Below, one piece after another: positions 7,480 through 14,669 of a stretch of 29,852 nucleotides of DNA. The notes beneath the pieces are model-generated. The model searched no databases. It was given only the letters and a program-made list of their open reading frames with translations, and had not been told where the DNA came from. Made by a program: the position numbers and the translations under genes. This stretch comes from Actinomycetes bacterium (GTDB lineage Bacteria; Actinomycetota; Actinomycetes; Actinomycetales; Microbacteriaceae). Numbering within the stretch: the stretch's first letter is position 1; each line of letters opens with the position of its first letter. The stretch is from positions 1 to 29,852 of the forward strand of contig JAEYZI010000091.1 of assembly GCA_023428065.1 (NCBI GenBank), read 5' to 3'.

Positions 7480-8830
7480 AATTGCGCACTCTCTCCCAGT
7501 CGGTGACGGCCGACTCGAACGCCGCGAGCTCGACGCGCGCGTTGTTCAGATAGTGGTCGACGACCTCGTCGCCGAACGCCGAGCGCGCGACCGCCGAGGC
7601 CGAGAAGAGCTCGGCGGCATCGCGCAGCGTCGACGGCACGCGCGGCGCGTCGGAGACGTAGGCGTTGCCCGCGAGCGGCGGGGCGAGCTCGAGCTCGTTC
7701 TCGATGCCGTGGAGCCCGCCCGCGATGATCGCGGCGACCGCGAGATAGGGGTTCACGTCTCCGCCCGGCACGCGGTTCTCCACGCGCAGCGACGGTCCGC
7801 GGCCGACGACGCGCAGCGCGCACGTGCGGTTGTCGACGCCCCACGCGACGGCGGTCGGCGCGAAGCTGCCCTCCGCGTAGCGCTTGTACGAGTTGACGTT
7901 CGGGGCCGAGAAGAGCGTGAGCTCGCGCATCGTCGCGAGGATGCCGGCGATCCAGTGCTCCATGAGCCGCGAGAAGCCGTGCTCCCGGTCGCCCGCCATG
8001 ACGGCCGCCCCCTCGGCGTCCCGCACCGAGAGGTGGATGTGGCACGAGTTGCCCTCGCGCGCGTCGAACTTCGCCATGAAGGTGAGCGACTTGCCGTGCG
8101 CGTCGGCGATCTCCTTCGCGCCGTTCTTGTAGATCGTGTGGTTGTCGCACGTCGCGAGCGCCTCGGTGAAGCGGAACGCGATCTCCTGCTGCCCGAGGTT
8201 GCACTCCCCCTTCACGCCCTCGCAGTACATGCCCGCGCCCTCCATGCCGAGTCGGATGTCGCGCAGGAGGGGTTCGATGCGCGTCGAGGCGAGCAGCGCG
8301 TAGTCGATGTTGTAGTCGGATGCGGGGGTGAGGTCGCGGTAGCCCTTCGCCCACGCGGCGCGGAAGGAGTCGTCGAACACGATGAACTCGAGCTCCGTGC
8401 CGACGAACGCCGTGAGGCCGCGCTCCGCGAGGCGGTCGAGCTGGGTCTGCAGCACGGCACGGGGGCTCTGGGGGATGGGCGTGCCGTCGAGGTTCGTGAG
8501 GTCGGCCATGACGAGCGCGCTCCCCGGCAGCCACGGGATGCGGCGGAGCGTGTCGAAGTCGGGCTTCAGCACCATGTCGCCGTATCCGGTCTGCCAGCTC
8601 GAGAGCCGGTAGCCGTCGACGGTGTTCATCTCGACGTCGACCGCGATGAGGTAGTTGCAGGCCTCCGCTCCGTGGGCGGCGACTTCGTCGACGAACAGGC
8701 GCCCCGAGACGCGCTTGCCGACGAGCCGCCCCTGCATGTCGGGGAAGGCCACGATGACGGTGTCGATCTCGCCCGACGCGATGAGGTGCTCGAGCTCGCC
8801 GAGCTCGAGGTTCCCGGAGCGAACCGCCAT
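7466..8830 (-). CDS. Glutamine synthetase-like gamma-glutamyl-amine ligase (PuuA/GlnA4 type)
   Basis: 454 residues with the glutamine synthetase catalytic core: the metal-binding GTELEF segment, GECNLGQQE, the ATP-site GNSCHIHLS and the glutamate-site NRVPGGDVNPYL. The adenylylation-loop tyrosine motif of housekeeping GlnA is not seen. Enzymes of this shape join glutamate to an amine with ATP. Examples are PuuA with putrescine in E. coli, and GlnA3 (polyamines) and GlnA4 (ethanolamine) in Streptomyces. The downstream hydrolase and aldehyde dehydrogenase support that role over ammonia assimilation. It starts at ATG 8830 behind GGGGAGAG and is first in the leftward operon, with its promoter in the 8831-9022 divergent region. 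The actual amine is not readable from sequence. Confidence 0.9.
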   Translation of the reverse strand: MAVRSGNLELGELEHLIASGEIDTVIVAFPDMQGRLVGKRVSGRLFVDEVAAHGAEACNYLIAVDVEMNTVDGYRLSSWQTGYGDMVLKPDFDTLRRIPWLPGSALVMADLTNLDGTPIPQSPRAVLQTQLDRLAERGLTAFVGTELEFIVFDDSFRAAWAKGYRDLTPASDYNIDYALLASTRIEPLLRDIRLGMEGAGMYCEGVKGECNLGQQEIAFRFTEALATCDNHTIYKNGAKEIADAHGKSLTFMAKFDAREGNSCHIHLSVRDAEGAAVMAGDREHGFSRLMEHWIAGILATMRELTLFSAPNVNSYKRYAEGSFAPTAVAWGVDNRTCALRVVGRGPSLRVENRVPGGDVNPYLAVAAIIAGGLHGIENELELAPPLAGNAYVSDAPRVPSTLRDAAELFSASAVARSAFGDEVVDHYLNNARVELAAFESAVTDWERVRNFERF

Positions 8831-8867
8831 GACTCTCCCCTCGCCGGATCGGCCCTCGACCCGACCA

Positions 8868-8936
8868 TTACACCCTAGGTGCCGACGCGGCCCTCGCCGG
8901 GCGCGTCACGAGATGTTTACACCCAAAGGTAGACAT
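8868..8936. promoter_or_regulatory. Repeated operator-like elements in the divergent ligase/permease promoter
   Basis: The 192-bp region between the ligase and permease genes holds two related elements: TTACACCC-T-AGGT at 8868-8880 and TTACACCC-AA-AGGT at 8917-8930. The first contains the palindrome CACC-CTA-GGTG (8871-8881). The second sits inside an imperfect inverted repeat, ATGTTTAC (8913-8920) against GTAGACAT (8929-8936, 7 of 8 matching). The central position suits control of both directions. Binding by the FadR-type regulator encoded at 3791-4501 is inference. Confidence 0.5.
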
Positions 8937-9022
8937 CAGGTACCAAATAGCGCCATCCTCTTCCCCAAGCGTGGACGCCGAAGTCCCGATGCGTCCAGAC
9001 CCCCACTGCGGAAGGACCCCTC

Positions 9023-10573
9023 ATGGCAGAGCAGAAGAAGGTCGGCGGCGTCATCTACACGAGCGCCGGATCCGAGTACTTCGAGAAGCGTCGACTCAAG
9101 CGGGCCGCGGGCGTCTGGGGGCTGTGGGGGCTCGCCGTCGCGGCCGTCATCTCGGGCGACTTCTCGGGCTGGAACTTCGGCATCGACTTCGCCGGGTTCG
9201 GCGGCATGCTCATCGCTTTCGCGATCCTCGTGGCGATGTACTACGGGATGATCTTCTCGATCGGCGAGATGGCGGCCGCGATGCCGCACACGGGCGGCGC
9301 CTACTCCTTCGCGCGATCCGCGATGGGCCCGTGGGGCGGTCTCGTCACGGGTCTCGCCGAGACGATCGAGTACGTCGCGACGACGGCCGTCATCGTGTTC
9401 TTCTCGGCGCAGTACGCGAACTTCATCACGGCCGAGCTGCTCGGCTTCGACCTGTCCGCGAACATGTGGATCTGGTGGGTCGTGCTGTACCTCGTCTTCA
9501 TCGCGCTCAACGCGGCAGGCTCCGCGATCTCGTTCCGCTTCGCGATCGTCGTGTCGGTCATCTCGATCGGCATCCTGCTGATCTTCGCCGCGATGGCGCT
9601 GTTCTCCGGCGCGTTCTCGTGGGACGCCCTGTGGGACATCCCCGCCGACCCGGAGGTCGCGGGCTCGTCGACGTTCCTCCCGCACGGTCCGCTCCCGATC
9701 CTGTTCGCCCTGCCGTTCGCCATGTGGTTCTTCCTCGGCATCGAGGAGCTCCCGCTTGCCGCGGAGGAGGCGCACGACCCCGTGCGCGACATCCCGCGGG
9801 CCGGCTTCTGGGCGCGCGGCACCCTTATCGTCACGGGCCTGCTCGTGCTGTTCCTCAACACCGGTGTCACGGGCGCCGCGGCGATGGGCGTCTCGCTCGA
9901 GCCGCTGCTCGACGGGTTCCGGGCGATCGTGGGCGACACGTGGGCGGCGGTGCTCGCGCTCTTCGCCCTCATCGGCCTGCTCGCCTCACTGCAGGGCATC
10001 ATGTTCGCCTACGGGCGCAACATGTACTCGCTCTCGCGCGCGGGCTACTACCCGAAGTTCTTCTCGCTCACGGGTGCCCGGCAGACGCCGTGGGTCGCCC
10101 TCGTCGTGGGGGCCGTGATCGGCTTCGCGGCGCTCGTCGCGCTCGACGTCGTGACGAAGCTCAACACGGATGCGGGCGGCGTCGTGGGCGCGATCGTGCT
10201 CAACATCGCGGTGTGGGGCGCGGTGCTCGCCTACCTCCTGCAGATGGTGTCGTTCATCATCCTGCGCCGGCGGTACCCGAACGCGAAGCGCCCCTACGTG
10301 AGCCCGTGGGGTGTGCCCGGCGCGGTCATCGCGGCCGTCATCGCGGCCCTCATCTTCGTGGGCTTCCTGCTCAACCCTGCGTACGTGCCCGCGATCGTCG
10401 CGATCGCGATCGTCTACATCCTCATCCTCATCGGCTTCGCCGTGTGGGGCCGCAAGCAGCTCGTGCTGTCGCCGGAGGAGGAGTACGCGCTCTCGGGCGG
10501 CCTGCACGGCGACCCCCAGGCGGAGGGCTACGACGCGATGGAGGGCGAGGTCTTCGAGGGCGAGTCGCGCTAG
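9023..10573 (+). CDS. APC-superfamily amine/amino-acid permease (ethanolamine-permease-like)
   Basis: A 516-residue transporter with about 12 hydrophobic segments. After a polar N-terminus (to about residue 27) comes the first membrane helix with GLAVAAVISGDFSGWNFG, followed by GGMLIAF, FSIGEMAAAMPHTGG and SFARSAMGPWGG. This string of motifs is what I associate with the ethanolamine permease (Eat) branch of the APC family rather than general amino-acid permeases; this is recognition from memory, not a search. It starts at ATG 9023 with GGAAGGA at 9010-9016. It diverges from the gamma-glutamyl ligase operon, as expected for an uptake system feeding that pathway. The last 35 residues are an acidic cytoplasmic tail. 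Its stop overlaps the end of the convergent oxidase gene. Confidence 0.88.
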   Translation: MAEQKKVGGVIYTSAGSEYFEKRRLKRAAGVWGLWGLAVAAVISGDFSGWNFGIDFAGFGGMLIAFAILVAMYYGMIFSIGEMAAAMPHTGGAYSFARSAMGPWGGLVTGLAETIEYVATTAVIVFFSAQYANFITAELLGFDLSANMWIWWVVLYLVFIALNAAGSAISFRFAIVVSVISIGILLIFAAMALFSGAFSWDALWDIPADPEVAGSSTFLPHGPLPILFALPFAMWFFLGIEELPLAAEEAHDPVRDIPRAGFWARGTLIVTGLLVLFLNTGVTGAAAMGVSLEPLLDGFRAIVGDTWAAVLALFALIGLLASLQGIMFAYGRNMYSLSRAGYYPKFFSLTGARQTPWVALVVGAVIGFAALVALDVVTKLNTDAGGVVGAIVLNIAVWGAVLAYLLQMVSFIILRRRYPNAKRPYVSPWGVPGAVIAAVIAALIFVGFLLNPAYVPAIVAIAIVYILILIGFAVWGRKQLVLSPEEEYALSGGLHGDPQAEGYDAMEGEVFEGESR

Positions 10574-11889
10574 ACGATGTTGTGGTTGCGCGCGAGCACG
10601 TTGTCGGGGTCGTAGGCGCGCTTCACCGCGCGCAGCCGCTCGAGCGTCGCGGGCGGGTAGAGCATCGGCAGGAGGGCCGGGTCGCCCGTCTCGACGAAGT
10701 TGCCGTAGGTGCTCGTGATGCGTGAGCTCACGGGCTCCCACGGGGCGGCCGCGGCGGTCACGAGCTCGGCCGACGCGTCGGGCGGGAGCATGACGATGCG
10801 GAAGAGCATGACCTCGTGGTCGCGCACGGCGAAAGCGGTGGCGTCGGGGGCGACGCGGGAGAACGCGCCCCCGAGGTACCGCACGGAGGCGATCGTCGGC
10901 GCGTCGAAAGCCTGCACGGCGGCCGCGTAGTCGGCGATGACGTCGTCGTCGAAGTCGATGAGGCCGTGACCGCCCACCGCCGTCATCGGGCGCGACGCCG
11001 CCGGCACGTCCTCGACGAGGTCGCCGTAGGGCCGCCGCGCGATGTCGGAGCCGGTGACGCCCGGCAGCGCGAGGAGCGGGGCGATCGCCGCACGGGCCTC
11101 CTCTACGTCGTCGCCCGCGTAGCAGACGATGAGCTGGGCGCTCGGGGGGACCTCGGGGCCCATCGCCGGGAGGGCGAGGAAGGTGACCGAGAGCGCGTCG
11201 GGCGCCGCGCGCATGACGTCGCGCCACGCGCGGAGCACCCCCGCGAGGTCGTCGAGGGCGAGCTGGATGCGGCCGCCGACGACCGCCGGCAGTCGCGTCG
11301 CGCGGAAGGTGAAGTGCGTCGCGACCCCGAAGTTGCCGCCGCCTCCCCGCAGCGCCCAGAACAGCTCGGGCTCGGAATCCGCCGACGCCGTGATCCGGCG
11401 CCCGTCGACCGTGACGAGCTCGACCGACTCGAGGATGTCGATCGTGAGCCCCACCGCGCGCACGAGCCACCCCATGCCGCCGCCGAGCGTGAGGCCGCCG
11501 ACACCCACGCCGCGGGTGTCGCCCGAGGTGATCACGAGCCCGTGCGGCGCGAGCGCATCCGCGACCTCGCCCCATGTGGCGCCCGTGCCGACGCGCACGG
11601 TGCCGTCGTCGCGCACCTCGATCGTGTCGAACCCGGACATGTCGATGACGAGTCCGTCGGGGTTCGGGAAGGCCCGCGCGCCGTGTCCGCCCGAACGCAC
11701 CGAGACGGGAAGGCCGCGCTCGCGCGCGACGCGCAGCGCATCCGCCACCTGCTCGGGCGTGCGGGGGCGCACGATGACCGCGGGGGCGCCCGCGGCGGCG
11801 TAGGCGGGGAGGTGCTGCTCGTAGTCGGCGTCGCCGGGCAGCAGGATCTCGGCGTCGGTGGTGCCGCGCAGCATCGTCAGGTCGGTCAA
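10570..11889 (-). CDS. FAD-linked oxidase, berberine-bridge/VAO type
   Basis: A flavoprotein oxidase of about 439 residues. An FAD-binding PCMH domain (about 30-205) contains RSGGHG, whose H69 is the expected covalent FAD attachment site. The usual second attachment cysteine is absent: the GGLTLGGGMGWL segment has none, so the flavin is probably singly linked. The C-terminal BBE element ends YDPDNVLARNHNIV, typical of the family. The start is uncertain. TTG 11889 has GAGAGGA 9-10 bp upstream, while ATG 11874 lacks a good site; I favour TTG. The same frame is open far upstream only because of base composition. The gene converges on the permease with a 4-bp stop overlap. The substrate (a sugar, alcohol or aromatic) is unknown. 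It is not a PuuB-type amine oxidase. Confidence 0.88.
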   Translation of the reverse strand: MTDLTMLRGTTDAEILLPGDADYEQHLPAYAAAGAPAVIVRPRTPEQVADALRVARERGLPVSVRSGGHGARAFPNPDGLVIDMSGFDTIEVRDDGTVRVGTGATWGEVADALAPHGLVITSGDTRGVGVGGLTLGGGMGWLVRAVGLTIDILESVELVTVDGRRITASADSEPELFWALRGGGGNFGVATHFTFRATRLPAVVGGRIQLALDDLAGVLRAWRDVMRAAPDALSVTFLALPAMGPEVPPSAQLIVCYAGDDVEEARAAIAPLLALPGVTGSDIARRPYGDLVEDVPAASRPMTAVGGHGLIDFDDDVIADYAAAVQAFDAPTIASVRYLGGAFSRVAPDATAFAVRDHEVMLFRIVMLPPDASAELVTAAAAPWEPVSSRITSTYGNFVETGDPALLPMLYPPATLERLRAVKRAYDPDNVLARNHNIV

Positions 11890-11903
11890 TGTGGTGGTCC
11901 TCT

Positions 11904-11920
11904 CGTGACGTCCAGTCACG
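11904..11920. promoter_or_regulatory. Inverted repeat upstream of the FAD oxidase
   Basis: CGTGAC (11904-11909), a 5-bp spacer, then GTCACG (11915-11920): perfect 6-bp arms. It lies 15 bp upstream of the proposed TTG start, so a protein bound here would block initiation or transcription. No regulator gene sits next to the oxidase, so the binding protein would be encoded elsewhere. Confidence 0.4.
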
Positions 11921-11993
11921 CTACTCAGCGCCTCCGACAGCGCGCTGGTCGCTCGGCGAGAGCCTAACGCGCGCGGCGGGCGCGCTCGCCCCC

Positions 11994-13214
11994 TCAGAAC
12001 ACGGTCGCGACGAAGCCGACGACGCGCGGGTCCGGCCCGCGCGCGTCGTCGACCTCGGGCACGAGCCGCCACCGGTCGAACGCTCCGCACGGATGGGAGA
12101 TGCCGAGCAGCACGACCTCTCCCACCGCGAGCACCGCGTCCGCCGCCACCGCGACGTGCGCGTGCTGGTCGTTGAGCGCCGTCACGCGCGCCCCGCGGAC
12201 GGCGCGCCCGTCGGCCGTGTGCAGCACGACGGGCGGGTCGTAGTCGACGGGCATGTCGCGCTTGCCCGCGTCGAGCACGACGAGCTCGGGCTCGGGGCGC
12301 GAGACGACGCGCGCGAAGACCGTGAGCGCAGGATGGAACGGCAGGCCGGCGGTGCGCGCATAGAAGAGGTCGTCGTGCGCCTGGAACGCTCCCGAGCGCA
12401 GCACGATCCGGGCGCGTCCCGCGAGGGGCGCGAGCTCCTGGGCGACGAGGTCGAACCACGTGGAGCCGCCCGCGCTCACGATCGGGTCGGGCAGCTCGTG
12501 TGCGGTGAGCATGGCATCCGCGAACGAGGCGAGCTCGGCGAGGTAGGCCCGCACGCGCGCGACCGTCTGCGTGCGGCGGTCGGAGCCGTAGCTGCCCTCG
12601 TAGCCCGCGACCCCGCGGAGCCGGAGGCGCGGCTCGGCCGCCACGGCCTCCGCCACCTCGAGCGCCGCGGCGATCCCGCGCGCACCCGTGCGTCCGCCCG
12701 CGCCCCCGAGCTCGACGAGCACGTCGATCGGCCGCTCCCCCGCGGTCGCCGCGAGCACGGCCGCCGAGGCCGCGGAGTCCGCCCAGCAGACGATCTCGCA
12801 TCCCGGATGCGCATCGAGCTCGGCGGCGACCCATGCCGCCCCGACGGGGTCGACGACCTCGTTCGCGATGAGGATGCGTTCGACTCCCGCGGCGCGCGCC
12901 ACCTGCGCCTGCCAGGGCGTCGCGACCGTGATGCCCCGGCATCCGGCGTCGAGCAGGTGCCGCCAGAGCGCGGGGGCCATCGTCGTCTTGCCGTGCGGCA
13001 TGAGCTCGATGCCGCGCTCCGCGGCCCACGAGGTGAGCGTCGCGACGTTCGCGTCGGATGCGGCGCGGTCGAGCACGAGGAGCGGCGTCGCGAAGGCGGT
13101 CACGGGATGCCGTTCCGCCGCCACCTCCGACGCGCGCCTCCCCCACAGCGCCGAGGGCACCGACTTGTGCGCGGGGCCGAGCACGGGGTCGAGGTCGAGC
13201 GTCGACGTCGTCAT
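11994..13214 (-). CDS. Fold-type III PLP enzyme (D-threonine aldolase / D-serine dehydratase-like)
   Basis: 406 residues. The alanine-racemase-like barrel carries PLP on K76 in PHGKTTMAP, and its core continues through the GGSTWFD phosphate-binding region. The C-terminal domain keeps a metal pair, H374 and C376 in the SHPCGAFD motif, which matches the zinc site of eukaryotic-type D-serine dehydratases and D-threonine aldolases. It most likely removes the side chain or amino group of a D-hydroxy-amino acid or related compound; the substrate is not determined. It lies 61 bp after the YitT-type membrane gene on the same strand and near an AsnC-type regulator, which fits amino-acid-responsive control. 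It starts at ATG 13214. Confidence 0.88.
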   Translation of the reverse strand: MTTSTLDLDPVLGPAHKSVPSALWGRRASEVAAERHPVTAFATPLLVLDRAASDANVATLTSWAAERGIELMPHGKTTMAPALWRHLLDAGCRGITVATPWQAQVARAAGVERILIANEVVDPVGAAWVAAELDAHPGCEIVCWADSAASAAVLAATAGERPIDVLVELGGAGGRTGARGIAAALEVAEAVAAEPRLRLRGVAGYEGSYGSDRRTQTVARVRAYLAELASFADAMLTAHELPDPIVSAGGSTWFDLVAQELAPLAGRARIVLRSGAFQAHDDLFYARTAGLPFHPALTVFARVVSRPEPELVVLDAGKRDMPVDYDPPVVLHTADGRAVRGARVTALNDQHAHVAVAADAVLAVGEVVLLGISHPCGAFDRWRLVPEVDDARGPDPRVVGFVATVF

Positions 13215-13275
13215 GCGCCCATCGTGTCAGGCGCGACGACCCAGGTCATCCGGGCGTCGCGCGGCATCCGCACCC

Positions 13276-13941
13276 TCAGTAACCGAGGTACCGGTCGGGT
13301 CGGTGGTTGAGCACGAGGCTCACGTTGATGATGACGACGCCGAGCGCCGAGATGAGCACGAGCAGCGGCTCGACGGCGAAGATCGAGCCGATCACGACGG
13401 CGCCGTCGAGGATCATGAGGGTGTATCCCGCGCGGAAGCCCGTGCGCTCCTGGAGCACGAGGGCCGCGATGTTGAACCCGCCGAGGCTCGAGCGGTGGCG
13501 GAAGATGACGACGACGCCCACGCCCACCACGAGGTTGCCGACGATCGAGGCGAACAGCGGGTTGAGCTCGAGCCCGCCGAGCACGCCCGGGAGCGCGTAG
13601 AGCGCGCTCAGCAGCGCGACCCCGACGATCGTGGCGACGGTGCGCAGCGTGAAGCTCCAGCCCTTGCGGCGGACCGCGAGCACGAAGAAGGGCACATTGA
13701 CGATCACGAAGAGCACCGGGTAGGGCAGGCCCGTGAGGTAGCCGACGAGCAGCGCGAGGCCCGCCGTGCCGCCCGTGACGACACCGCCCGCGTGCAGCAT
13801 GAAGAGCCCGAGCGAGACGAGCACCATGCCCGTCACGAGACCGACGACGTCCTCGAGCGGGGTGTGTCGCTGCGGCACGGGCGCCGCGGACTCCTGCGGG
13901 GCGCCCGGCGACGCGGGGACGGAGGCGCGGGCGACGGTCAC
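13276..13941 (-). CDS. YitT/DUF161-like multi-pass membrane protein
   Basis: 221 residues starting at GTG 13941. A polar N-terminal stretch of about 30 residues is followed by about five or six hydrophobic segments. Motif-like stretches such as GGVVTGGTAGLALL, VLFVIVNVPFFVLA and SSLGGFNIAALVLQERTG match my memory of YitT-family (DUF161) proteins, whose transport role is not established. The C-terminal domain of about 80 residues typical of Bacillus YitT is absent, so this is the short form common in actinobacteria and proteobacteria. It is probably co-transcribed with the PLP enzyme downstream and divergent from the AsnC regulator, so import or export of the amino acid handled by that enzyme is a reasonable guess. 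Confidence 0.8.
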   Translation of the reverse strand: MTVARASVPASPGAPQESAAPVPQRHTPLEDVVGLVTGMVLVSLGLFMLHAGGVVTGGTAGLALLVGYLTGLPYPVLFVIVNVPFFVLAVRRKGWSFTLRTVATIVGVALLSALYALPGVLGGLELNPLFASIVGNLVVGVGVVVIFRHRSSLGGFNIAALVLQERTGFRAGYTLMILDGAVVIGSIFAVEPLLVLISALGVVIINVSLVLNHRPDRYLGY

Positions 13942-13999
13942 GCTCCGATGCTCGCGGCGGATGCCGTGCCGCGCAACGCAGGCGCATCGCGTTGGTACT

Positions 14000-14013
14000 C
14001 TTGCTCAATCAAG
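14000..14013. promoter_or_regulatory. Possible Lrp/AsnC-type site in the divergent promoter
   Basis: CTTG (14000-14003), a 6-bp spacer (CTCAAT), then CAAG (14010-14013). It lies between the divergent membrane-protein and AsnC genes, just ahead of the GGAGG ribosome site of the latter. The short arms make this weak evidence; autoregulation by the AsnC protein would be normal for the family. Confidence 0.25.
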
Positions 14014-14031
14014 TCGGAGGAACTGAGCACA

Positions 14032-14511
14032 ATGCCCACCACGTCACCCATCGACGCGACCGACGCCCGCATCCTTGCCGCCCTCGACGAGGACCCGACC
14101 GCGTCGGCTCTCGCCCTCTCCCGCACCCTCGGCCTCGCCCGCAACACCGTCCACGCGCGCCTGCGGCGGCTGGAGGCGGGCGGCGCGCTCGGCCCCGTGA
14201 GCCGGCGCGCGCGCCCGTCGGCGCTCGGCTATCCGCTCGTCGCGTTCATCGAGATCGCGATCAGTCAGGGGACCCTTCACGAGGCGTACGGCGCACTCGC
14301 CGCCATCCCGGAGATCGTCGAGATGCACGCGACCACCGGCGCGGCCGACCTCCTCGCGAAGGTCGTCGCGCGCGACACCGCCGACCTGCACCGCATCACG
14401 ACGCTGCTGCTCGAGATCGAGGGCGTGCAGCGCACGAGCACGGCGGTCTCCCTCGAGGAGGTCGTGCCCCCGCGGATGGCGCCCCTGCTCGCGCGCCGCG
14501 CGGAGGCGTGA
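14032..14511 (+). CDS. Lrp/AsnC-family transcriptional regulator
   Basis: 159 residues beginning ATG 14032, with GGAGG at 14016-14020. The N-terminal helix-turn-helix covers about residues 7-55 (DARILAALDEDPTASALALS, then RNTVHARLRRLEAGG). The C-terminal ligand-binding RAM domain (about 70-145) includes VEMHATTGAADLLAKVVARD, whose glycine-containing turn is typical of the effector pocket. It diverges from the YitT-like and PLP-enzyme genes, so it probably senses an amino acid and controls them. The long open frame upstream of this start is a composition artefact. It is the last host gene before the prophage attachment site, and a hairpin follows 30 bp after its stop. Confidence 0.9.
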   Translation: MPTTSPIDATDARILAALDEDPTASALALSRTLGLARNTVHARLRRLEAGGALGPVSRRARPSALGYPLVAFIEIAISQGTLHEAYGALAAIPEIVEMHATTGAADLLAKVVARDTADLHRITTLLLEIEGVQRTSTAVSLEEVVPPRMAPLLARRAEA

Positions 14512-14541
14512 GCGGTACCGCGAACCTCCCCGACAACGCGA

Positions 14542-14572
14542 AAGCCCCGCCGCTCAGGATGCGACGGGGCTT
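14542..14572. terminator. Bidirectional-looking terminator hairpin
   Basis: A 12-bp stem (14542-14553 with 14561-14572; one G-T mismatch) and a 7-base loop. It follows the AsnC gene on the plus strand. On the minus strand it follows the 3' end of the tRNA fragment and ends in a short T run there. It therefore probably served both genes before phage integration. Confidence 0.7.
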
Positions 14573-14575
14573 CGT

Positions 14576-14614
14576 TGTACACCCCCCGGGACTTGAACCC
14601 GGAACCCACTGATT
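14576..14614. other. Probable prophage attachment site attL
   Basis: The tRNA 3' identity block marks the host-phage border. Host genes and the tRNA terminator lie to the left, and a tyrosine integrase starts within 60 bp to the right. The exact core length cannot be fixed without the matching attR, which is beyond the right edge. Confidence 0.7.
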
Positions 14615-14622
14615 TCGAGTCT
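14576..14622 (-). pseudogene. 3' half of a tRNA gene (probably tRNA-Lys) left by phage integration
   Basis: On the minus strand the segment reads as the 3' part of a class I tRNA. It has an anticodon-stem 3' strand (TCAGT), a short variable loop, a perfect T arm (CCGGG stem at 14598-14602 and 14586-14590 with loop TTCAAGT), a 7-nt acceptor strand GGGGTGT and discriminator A at 14578. CCA is not encoded. No D arm or 5' acceptor strand is found to its right, so the gene is not functional here. The AATCAGTGGGTT region resembles actinobacterial tRNA-Lys(CTT). The apparent CGA in anticodon position is best explained by phage sequence replacing the host part. An intact tRNA would be rebuilt at the other prophage end, outside the window. 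Confidence 0.7.
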
Positions 14623-14669
14623 GTGATCGTGGGGCCGTGGGCGACAGTAGCGGTCTCTGAGCGCGCCGC

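Noticed and set aside
4532..8830. A standard Puu putrescine pathway
   Set aside because: No PuuB-type oxidase or putrescine aminotransferase is present, and the permease looks like the ethanolamine branch. Putrescine is not excluded but is less favoured.
10570..11889. The FAD oxidase as the missing amine oxidase of the amine locus
   Set aside because: It is a PCMH/berberine-bridge protein, not a PuuB-like amine oxidase, and it is transcribed convergently with its own inverted repeat.
10570..13146. A single 858-codon minus-strand frame across the FAD oxidase and PLP-enzyme genes
   Set aside because: Only the last 439 codons encode a real protein; the upstream part is an antisense-like Arg/Ala-rich frame overlapping the true PLP-enzyme gene in another phase.
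14576..14640. A complete tRNA-Ser(CGA) on the minus strand
   Set aside because: The variable loop is too short for tRNA-Ser, the anticodon stem has a mismatch, and no D arm or 5' acceptor strand is present; it is a 3' fragment.
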